From the NCBI GenBank assembly GCA_036924085.1, contig JAVGWX010000007.1, positions 38,748,643 through 38,812,642 on the forward strand: a DNA stretch of 64,000 nucleotides, read 5' to 3'. The position numbers and the translations under genes are program-made. Shown in pieces: positions 56,991 through 64,000 of this stretch. The stretch's first letter is position 1. Each line of letters starts with the position of its first letter. The notes beneath the pieces are model-generated. The model ran no database searches and had not been told where the DNA came from. It saw only the letters and a list, made by a program, of their open reading frames with translations. Source of the stretch: Ariolimax columbianus (Eukaryota > Mollusca > Gastropoda > Stylommatophora > Arionidae).

Positions 56991-57299
56991 CACATTCCAT
57001 TACAGAGTTCAGCCTTATTCATAGCAAAAGACGCTTCAGCACTGTTCAAATGCTCAATCATGAATACAAATGATTTAATAATGGACAATATGCCCTAATA
57101 TAACAAAGATAAATGATTGTGTCCATAGTTGAATGGAGTGTGCCGACCAACAAAGGAGGCTTAACCTTAAAGAAACTAACAAAATACAAAGGAAAATAAT
57201 GACATAAACATTTCAGATTAATCTTTTTCACAGCTTGTATCTATATCGCTTTGAATGTCCTGGAAGATGTCCATCCCATACCTACTTCTGAACACATTC

Positions 57300-57632
57300 G
57301 TTACGTTCTGTAATTTAGTTTGAGGAATTTCACATTTTGACATCCATGTATGCGGTGCAGAGCGCACAGCCCCTATTTTACCTTCCAGATTAATGACATT
57401 TAAAGCTCATGCTAATATATTTTCAATATGAATACTTCATGTCATAGACAGTTTAATTATGTCTTAAAATTCTTAGATCACAGTTTTAGCTCAATTTGTT
57501 TAATATTACTTCATTTTATTTAAAAAAAAAACAACAACCTCAAAATGCCCAACTATTTGTCATTTGGAGTGGCACTTGCCCTGGACTGAAAGACAAATAT
57601 AGGCAAAATTATTCAGAACAGGAAAGGGTTAA
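57300..57632 (+). repeat. TTAA-ended AT-rich repeat, 3' part
   Basis: GAATACTTCATGTCATAGACAG, ACTATTTGTCATTTGGAG, GGACTGAAAGACAAATATAGG and the end AGGAAAGGGTTAA, as in 340-722. Confidence 0.5.
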
Positions 57633-57964
57633 ACAATGTGATGTAAATTAATTAGGGTATGATAGAGTTTTTTATGGCTCTATTCCTTTGTCTGTTACTC
57701 GTTCAACATAAAGATATTTTTTAATTTTGTGTATTTCAAGCAAAATGTCCCTTTCATGTGTTTTCATATCGTATCATTTTCCATCTGTCACAATTATATT
57801 AATCCAGTCTTTAGGTTGAAGGCATCGTGACTAGCCACAAGACAGTTTGAATAGTGATTATCTAGAAATAGTTTATGCTCATAGAATCTCACACTCTTAT
57901 CATCTGCATACACTCAAGTTTACTGGATGACCCGTTCCTCAGAGGTGGTTACGCCACTGCGGGT

Positions 57965-58560
57965 CTCAACTTCATTTTCATTGTCTTCTGTCTTGGGACA
58001 TGGTTAACCAGTGGGTGATAAGTTTCCTGTCTGTAGGATGATTGATATTGTTACCGAGTTCGAGGGAGTCAGACCAGTGCGTAGGTGGTCTTCCCCATGG
58101 TTGTCTTCTGTCTTGTGGGTACCAGACTGCTGTAGCTGTGCTCTGACGGTCATCAGTTTTCCGAAGCAGGTGACCAGCCCAGCAATGCTTTGGTAACTCC
58201 ATCCTTCATTCACCAATGACATAAGTTGTGAAGACCTTTCAAATGTTGGTTGTGGAGCGGTAAGGCCGATCATATGTCTCTCGAGGGAGGCTTGGTCCAC
58301 TCTGAGTTTGAACTCCATTTCTTTTGTAAGTGCCTATAATTTTGCGGCACAACACATTGCAGGTAGGACTGTGGAATTGAATAGGGAGGCGAACAGACTA
58401 AGGTCGTGGGTATGGTTTAGTGTCGTCTTTATGGACGAGAAAGCCGCCCAGCTTACGCGACGACGTCTTGTTTGTTCTGGGTTTAGGTCGTTCTGCATGT
58501 TCAATAAGCGTCCCAGGTAGATATACTTCTCTACGTCCTACAGATTCTCGAGGATGACTG
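57965..58560 (-). pseudogene. RTE-like LINE C-terminal fragment
   Basis: Minus strand: FKLRVDQASLERHMIGL (58310), NEGWSYQSIAGLVTCFGKLM, then in another frame PKHCWAGHLLRKTDD (58190), GRPPTHWSDSLEL and MSQDRRQ. The R-x-x-x-x-x-x-E-R-x-M-x-G-L and W-x-G-H-x-x-R motifs are typical of RTE/BovB tails. Confidence 0.72.
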
Positions 58561-58589
58561 TCAATCAATGAAAAATCTAATCACTCCTT

Positions 58590-58985
58590 GCGGAGCATAG
58601 GTATTCAACAAATGCACGTCTAAGTCTTCCTATCATGAGCCATCCGAGTAGTTTTGTCTATATATTTTGCATGTCGACATCTAGCCTCTTTCATGAGTAC
58701 CTCGGCTGTCCGTTATTCTCCCTGCTCTGTGGATTCCAGAACAGAGGCTGTCTTTTAATGTCATAAACTGGTTCTGTAATGTGTGGCCTATCCAGCTCCA
58801 TCTCTGTATGTCATGCTTCACTGGTATCTGTCCCTTTCTTTCCAACATTTCCACATTTGTTATCTTATCCCACCCTTATATTCTACCCAGGCAACTGTTT
58901 ATGAAAGTCTGTACCTTTTTCGCAACTGCTTTTGTTGTCTGTCCTCCATGTTTCAGAGCCATCTAACAGATTGGTATATAGTATG
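58590..58985 (-). pseudogene. LINE C-terminal fragment
   Basis: Minus strand: ALKHGGQTTKAVAKKVQTFI, NSCLGRI, ITNVEMLERKGQIPVKHDI, QRWSWIGHTLQNQFMTLK, CSGIHRAGRITDS. RTE/BovB-like tail, related to 44100-44450. Confidence 0.72.
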
Positions 58986-59024
58986 GCTTGTAGGGATTCT
59001 TAAGCAGTTCATTCTTCTCTCTTC

Positions 59025-59180
59025 TGCATTCGTTCTCAATCTCTCGCTACCAAACCCTGAACAGAGCTTTGCAAGTAGCAGGGTGTAGTCCAGAGAATGT
59101 AATGCATTGTGTCGCTAGTTTACAGCTTGATTTCGATATTTGCACCTTTTGGTCTGACACATCCGTCTTCAGCAGCTTAA
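59025..59180 (-). repeat. SINE-1 fragment (minus orientation)
   Basis: TCGTTCTCAATCTCTCGC, GAGCTTTGCAAGTAGCAGGG, ATTTGCACCTTTTGGTC, ending CGTCTTCAGCAG. Confidence 0.77.
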
Positions 59181-59189
59181 GAAGTTTAA

Positions 59190-59990
59190 TTTTAGTCCAA
59201 TGGTATGAAATAATTTTACTTCCCCATAATGGGAACCAACGACAATGTGATGTTCAATTGACCCAAGGTTGTCCTTGTATATGCTACATATGTATGATGA
59301 CCTGTGTTTCTAATGGAGAGTATAAATATATCCTCTTACTTCAACATTGTGTAACCATCAATTAGCAATCTACTGCCTGCCTGGACTGATCATATCCTGA
59401 GAGGGTATCAGAAATGAGTGAGAATTAGTGATTGGAAGTGATTCGCACCTGTAGATTGTTACAGTTCAATATTTTAGCATGCTGAATGTAACCGGAGGCA
59501 CAATGACAATGACCTCGATACAAAGAAAACTGTGAAAATAATTTCATAGTTTTACCTCATATTATATTCAAGACAATTTATACTGGAATTATTTATTAAA
59601 AGCATGTGTTATATATGAGTTGATGAGTACTGATTTAATATTGATTTATTATGTATTATTTATATTGATTTTATTATATATCCGGCAGCACAATATTCAG
59701 GTGAGTACGGACATTTCTTTTGTTGACATGTTAATATCACAGCATGTCCAAATTTCTTATACCCTCATAGAATGATTTATGTCATTTTCAAATGAATCCA
59801 TTGAAATGGACATATCAGATACCAACGAAGCCCCATACACTCTAATTATGCCATTGATAGCAATGCTACTCCTCAATGTCAAGTGTTCAGATCAAGGCAA
59901 GCACCACAGGCATATCAAAGGTTGGATGTAATAGAACTATGCTTGTCGCCTTGGTAGTAACAGTCAAGTCATTGGAGATACAGTGGCAAT
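59190..59990. other. 3' flank of the DAAM-like gene, nothing recognised
   Basis: Holds the presumed 3' UTR below the TGA at 59992. An ATTAAA-like or AATAAA polyadenylation signal could not be placed with confidence in this AT-rich stretch. Confidence 0.45.
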
Positions 59991-59991
59991 C

Positions 59992-60137
59992 TCATGAATT
60001 TGTGATGCTGCCTTGTCGCTCCCTTGAGTAGTCTGTAGCATTGTTAGCACGTCTCCTATTGCGCTTGGCTAGTTTTGCCATATCCTCTCCAAATACATCT
60101 CCCGTCCTCAGGGCAGATATGAGATCATCAAACTCAC
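59992..60137 (-). CDS. DAAM: DAAM-like formin, last coding exon (DAD segment)
   Basis: Last coding exon of a formin on the minus strand. It follows an acceptor (CTCTCTTTTTAAG, AG at 60139-60138) and ends with TGA at 59994-59992. It encodes 47 residues after the shared glycine. The start, EFDDLISALRTGDVF, followed by the basic run KRNRRR, matches the C-terminal diaphanous autoregulatory domain of DAAM (Dishevelled-associated activator of morphogenesis). In that family, this segment binds the N-terminal inhibitory domain and keeps the actin-nucleating FH2 domain off until Rho or Dishevelled releases it. The protein is cytoplasmic and acts in planar polarity and actin assembly. Phase agrees with the upstream exon at 63920. 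The FH1 and FH2 exons must lie beyond the right edge. An orthologue of DAAM1/2 is the best reading; another diaphanous-related formin is less likely because the acidic start and the basic tail are DAAM-like. Confidence 0.88.
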
Positions 60138-60179
60138 CTTAAAAAGAGAGAATTCTTTAAAGGTAAATAAGGAATCAGA

Positions 60180-60610
60180 TGAATAAATAAGATGAGCGCA
60201 ACAGTTATATAAATTAAGAGGAGCTTGACAATTATATAAATAAGATGAGCGCGATAATTATCTAAATAAGATGAGCACGACAATTATATCAATAAAAAGA
60301 GTGAGGCAGTTATATAAATAAGATGAGCAAGACGGTTATATAAATAAGAGGAGTGAGACAGTTATATAAATAAGAGGAGCGCAGCAGTTATATAAATAAG
60401 ATGAGCACGACAATTATATAAATAAGATGAGCTAGACAGTTATACAAATAAGATGAGCACGACAATTATATAAATAAGATGAGCGAGACAGTTATACAAA
60501 TAAGATGAGTGTGACAGTTATATAAATGAGAGGAGCACAAGTTTTATAAATAAAAGGAGCGAGATGGTTATATAAATAAGAGGAGCGAGACAGTTATATA
60601 AATTAAAAGT
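60180..60610. repeat. Minisatellite, 26-27 bp unit, about 17 copies
   Basis: Units of the form GACAGTTATATAAATAAGA plus (G/T)GAGCG(A/C). Copies differ at the A/G position in GATGAGC versus GAGGAGC and after it. Confidence 0.88.
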
Positions 60611-60700
60611 AGCGCGTGGCCAAATGGTCTCGATGCCTGCCTGCTGAGAAGGAGGGCAGTGATCAAAACCCGTTAGTAGGCATATGTTGTTTTTCTGTAG
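60606..60700 (+). repeat. Possible tRNA-like SINE head
   Basis: GTAGCGCGTGGCCAAATGGTC (A-box-like TGGCCAAATGG) followed by GATCAAAACCCG at about tRNA spacing. Single copy here. Confidence 0.38.
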
Positions 60701-61169
60701 GAGATCAAATAACCAAACATAGCCAGCACATGCTGAGGTGACAGCAGTGGCTAAGCAGCCTGTAGTACCCAGTCTTTAAAACTCCTCAACTGCCCCATCA
60801 ATGGGAATGAAGTCACACAACAGTTTTAGGTAATCAACTAAGTTACATAACTAATGACACGTTGAGCTCATTATTAATCATCAGAGAATTGAAAAGACCA
60901 TTCAGGATCAAACCCAAATAAGGACCAAGGCTATAAATCTTCCCAATGAATCGGATCTCAAGAATAGGAAAATACTTTGAAGTTAATGATGAGACAACCA
61001 AAATGTACATGTCATCATGACATCTATCTTTGATTTAATATTACAGGTCTAGCTGTTCGTTCATACATCTTCATTCTTTACTCTTCAGTAGAAGCATCAT
61101 AGCAGTCCTGTGGCTGGTCATAGCAGTACTGCTGAAGATTATTGTATTTCTGTTCTGTTCCTAAGAATT

Positions 61170-61490
61170 GACTTTACTTCACTCCGGGCATACCCATAGG
61201 TGCTCATTCTCTCTTAGTAAATGAGGAAATGCATGGACACTGATAGTTCCTGCAGCTCGTTGGTTGTTCACACTTCTACTCCGTCCTCTCTTGGGTACCA
61301 GAATGCTAGAATCTCGTTCGATTTCAAAGTTCTGCAGTCTCTGAATTGCTGATTAATCGATTGTGGTGTCATCATCTAACAGGCGGTCATTAATAGAATT
61401 CAAAATGTCACTCCTATCCATATCTAGTGTACCAATAATTGGTGCTTGTAAAGCCAGGATGTCAGCTCTTTCGCCCAGCATGATCAAGAC
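61170..61490 (-). pseudogene. Unidentified degraded coding sequence in the DAAM intron
   Basis: Minus-strand reading of about 90 codons with one stop: ADILALQAPIIGTLDMDRSD, ILNSINDRLLDDDTTID, stop, SAIQRLQNFEIERDSSILVP, KRGRSRSVNNQRAAG, HAFPHLLRENEH. The composition is that of a real protein (mixed charges, acidic then basic stretch), but no family was recognised. Its right end merges into the 21 bp repeat. It may be part of a transposon gene. Confidence 0.4.
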
Positions 61491-61494
61491 AGTT

Positions 61495-61880
61495 GGTCAT
61501 AGCTTTACTGCTGCTCCGGTTGATCATGGTAATACTGTTGCTAATCATAGCACTGCTGCAGTTGATCATATCACTATTATGGTTGATCATAGCACAACTG
61601 TGGATGATTATAGCATTACTACAGCTGATCATAGCATTACTGCGGTTGATCATAGCACTACTGCGGTTGATCATAGGACTACTGCAGTTGATCATATCAC
61701 TACTGCGGTTGACCATGGCACTACTGCAGTTGATCATAGGACTACTGCGGTTGGTCATAGGACTACTGCAGTTGATCATAGCACTACTGCGGTTGATCAT
61801 AGCATTACTGTGGTTGATCATAGCACTACTGTGGTTGGTCATATCACTATTACGGTTGATTATATCACTACTGCATTTGG
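61495..61880. repeat. Minisatellite, 21 bp unit, about 18 copies
   Basis: Unit GATCATAGCACTACTGCGGTT with substitutions (TATCAC, GGTCATAGG, CTGCAGTT). Because 21 is a multiple of three, frames stay open on both strands across the array. Confidence 0.9.
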
Positions 61881-62047
61881 TGTTCTTATAGGAAGCCGGA
61901 ACCAAATCTCGTATGTACTCTAGCAGTGGTGGTTTCTGTATAACCATGTTTAACATGATGTTGCTAGCCAAATGTACAACAACCCTTCTGCTGTCTGAGA
62001 TGAGAGTTTTTGGTGCCCTAAAACCAGGACGCTTAAGTCATAGGTGG

Positions 62048-62300
62048 TAATCATCAAGGGGACTGAGTGGTCTTGAGGTAAGACGTCGGCCTCGGGTGCT
62101 GGAGGCCGCGGGTTCAAATCATGGTGGAGACTGGGATTTTTTCAACAGAGTTTCTGGTATTTCCCCGGATTTCTGGGTAGTAGAGATTGGATGCCCATGT
62201 GCAGTGTTGCACACGTTAAAAATTGCTAGGCAATTAGATATCGAAAAGAGTAGGCTTAACGGCCACTGCTCAGGCAAAATACAAAATTATGTATAAAATT
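62048..62300 (+). repeat. Possible tRNA-like SINE
   Basis: GGGGACTGAGTGGTCTTGAGG (A-box-like) then GCCGCGGGTTCAAATCATGG (B-box-like GGTTCAAATC), with body ATTTCCCCGGATTTCTGGG. Layout like 41062-41275. Confidence 0.5.
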
Positions 62301-63109
62301 TACCCAATCTATTATGGGATCCTCACCGGTGCTATGGAGTTCACGTACTGTGCTGAGATTCTCCAAAAATGTGGAGAAGAACAGAGCACTTATGGGTTAA
62401 ACCGTGTGCAATGACGTTGATTCTTCGACTAAACTAAAACTAATCATTAAGGACAGGGGTAGACAAACCTTCTTTTGGGAGGGTTTGGGTCCATGTCAGT
62501 GAGTGGACAGTGGATCATATTAATCTATAGCTAATAAATGAAGGTAGTAATAATAAAACGTAAGTGTTCTGAATGTTATTACCAACACTATACATATCTT
62601 TATATGCAAGCAACTTACAAACATGTACAGGTGCGATTATACAGCATTTGGTCGAAAGATGAGAGTCAGAGTGCAGCTGGATCCGTAACCACAACAACAT
62701 ATACCGGCAAATTAATACAATTTATTAAATTAATGCAGTTCTATATCAGCTTAATCTTAATTGACCCGTTATTCGACAAGGTAGTTGGCCGCATGTGGGT
62801 CCCAACTCTTGTTTCTAATTTTTATGGTCATGAGCGCAAGTGGATGAGCAGATTGTTCTGTATAGGGTTGTGGATACTGTTGTTCATCTCAAGCTTATCC
62901 TGCCATCAGGTGGAAGGCTGTCTACAATTTGTCTTTTCGCGCTAGTACCATAGGGTAATTCTGGAAATCCAGCGCTCAACATTTCTTCTCATAGTACGGC
63001 CAGCCAATTAATGTTTTGAATAGTTTGCATGCTGCAATATGTCCTAGACATGTGATGTGCTACATTCTACATCAGGTTTTTAATGCACACTTCAATTATT
63101 CTTCTGGAC

Positions 63110-63540
63110 CACAGTGAACCAGGGAGAAGGACAAACTTTTGACTTAAAAACAATGTGTTGCAATACAGAAAAGACCTTCACATTTTATAAAGACAGGATG
63201 GAATACCAGAGGGAAAAAGATAAGGCTCATGACTATAAACCAATAATGTGCAGAAAAGTTACAGAAACATCCTACATTAATAATATAGATAATGCCAAGG
63301 AATACTTGGAATGCATTGTCACAGGAAATAGTGGAGGCTGGGTCAATTAATGCATTCAAGAAGATTGGATGCGCATAGTTATTTTTAGATCAAGTGAATG
63401 TAACAGACACTGGTTGTATACAGACTCTGCAGAGTCTTCTAAACCAGTAACTTAACTTACAGAAACTTAACCATTATACTGGTTTAGAAGGCTCTACAGA
63501 GTCTTTATACAGATGTTAAGTTAATACTTGACTTTGCCTC
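63110..63540 (+). pseudogene. CR1-like LINE 3' end with inverted tail
   Basis: Plus-strand reading NTWNALSQEIVEAGSINAFK (63300-63360), matching SAWNALPGEVVEAGIVNAFK at 35700. Then the shared 3' UTR CTGGTTGTATACAGACTCTG (63408-63427) and TCTTCTAAACCAGTAA, directly followed by an inverted copy (ACTGGTTTAGAAGGCTCTAC). Confidence 0.72.
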
Positions 63541-63919
63541 AGAGAACAAAAAACAGTTAGTCAACCCGAGTTAGTTAATCACTACAACAAGCGTTTATGT
63601 ACTTGCTTTCTTTCTCTGGCTGAACAAATACGAATTGTTATCTTATTCACATTACTCTTATCAATGACAATTATTTTATATGTCAAATAACAGCTCCAGA
63701 GATATTCAGTAGCAAGAATAATGAAGCAAAGCTCAAAATCTGATAGAATGCACAATGAAAGACTCCCCCTGCTACTAGAGCTGGTTATGTATGACGCTTT
63801 CTGCAGAGACCACCACTACAAGAGAACACAAAGTACTTTGGCACAGGCTTCCAGTAAGGAGCCTCCTGTTGTGGAAGCCTCATGTTTCCTTAGGAGAAAA
63901 AGAAGAAACGACTTCTTAC

Positions 63920-64000
63920 CTTTATCTATATTTTCTACTGTTACAACATTTTTGCACTTGTCTGTAGGTGTATTATTTCCTTGCCGTTGCAAAATTCGTT
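63920..64000 (-). CDS. DAAM-like formin, penultimate coding exon (partial)
   Basis: Minus-strand exon that runs off the right edge of the window. Read from 64000 downward it is open in one frame (residues beginning RILQRQGNN and ending VENIDK) and stops at a good splice donor, AAAG|GTAAGAAG, with the last exon base at 63920. It leaves one base of a codon. The next exon starts with the two bases that complete a glycine, so the phases match. By position this is the end of the region after the FH2 domain, just ahead of the diaphanous autoregulatory segment. The short piece has no diagnostic motif of its own. The assignment rests on the splice join to the following exon. Confidence 0.72.

Larger units (their letters stand above)
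60138..63919 (-). other. Last intron of the DAAM-like gene
   Basis: Phase-1 intron bounded by GTAAG at 63919 and TTTTTAAG at 60138. It carries a 26-27 bp minisatellite (60180-60610), a 21 bp minisatellite (61495-61880), tRNA-like SINE remnants (about 60606 and 62050), a degraded unknown reading frame (61170-61490) and a CR1-like LINE tail (63110-63540). No alternative exon of the formin was recognised in it. Confidence 0.75.

Noticed and set aside
60180..60610. Regular repeats that could suggest a CRISPR array
   Set aside because: Units are contiguous, with no unique spacers, in animal DNA. The same holds for 61495-61880 and 37758-38081.
61363..61923. Long plus-strand reading of 186 codons with HSTTAVD-type repeats
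   Set aside because: It is the translation of the 21 bp minisatellite. Other frames on both strands are equally open and there is no splice or start context.
62538..62945. 135-codon plus-strand frame
   Set aside because: No domain, no splice context; AT-rich start. Hydrophobic stretches look like chance. Kept only as unexplained intron sequence.

Overview
This window is nuclear DNA of an animal, most likely an invertebrate; a lophotrochozoan such as a mollusc or brachiopod would fit, but the sequence does not fix the taxon. The evidence is short exons with GT/AG splice sites, introns of several kb, non-LTR retrotransposons of the I-like, RTE-like and CR1-like types, mariner relics, tRNA-derived SINEs, and short nonautonomous transposons with TTAA target sites. 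Nothing prokaryotic is present.

Two host genes can be supported, both on the minus strand. At the right edge are the last two coding exons of a DAAM-type formin (63920 to beyond 64000, and 59992-60137), separated by a 3.8 kb intron that holds two minisatellites and a CR1-like tail. From about 27.1 kb down to 2.26 kb runs a kelch-repeat gene. Nine consecutive exons (27091-26903, 24984-24729, 23189-23067, 21166-20979, 18794-18598, 17926-17835, 14545-14491, 5055-4958, 2427-2258) join in phase with no stop. They give 456 residues: an N-terminal basic, low-complexity region of about 150 residues, then six kelch blades. A possible first coding exon lies at 34105-34166. At least one linking exon, and the 3' end of the gene beyond position 1, were not found.

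Almost everything else is transposon sequence, often nested. The best stack is at 5.6-13.0 kb. An old I-like LINE on the minus strand was broken by a tRNA-like SINE (12197-12446, 13 bp target duplication) and by an RTE element (7420-11400). A SINE lies head-to-head with the RTE 5' end, and both sit inside one 11 bp duplication. The RTE was itself broken inside its reverse transcriptase by a 671 bp TTAA transposon (8277-8947), which also occurs at 1413-2083 and 19365-20035.

The most complete LINE is on the plus strand at about 53.3-57.0 kb, with endonuclease, reverse transcriptase, RNase H and a terminal cysteine/histidine motif. It has several frameshifts and a SINE with a 13 bp duplication. 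This LINE and the SINE both end in GAA repeats, which suggests that this LINE family moves the SINE. The stretches between about 42.1 and 52 kb and between 57.0 and 59.98 kb hold only degraded repeats and element fragments; no further host exon was recognised there.
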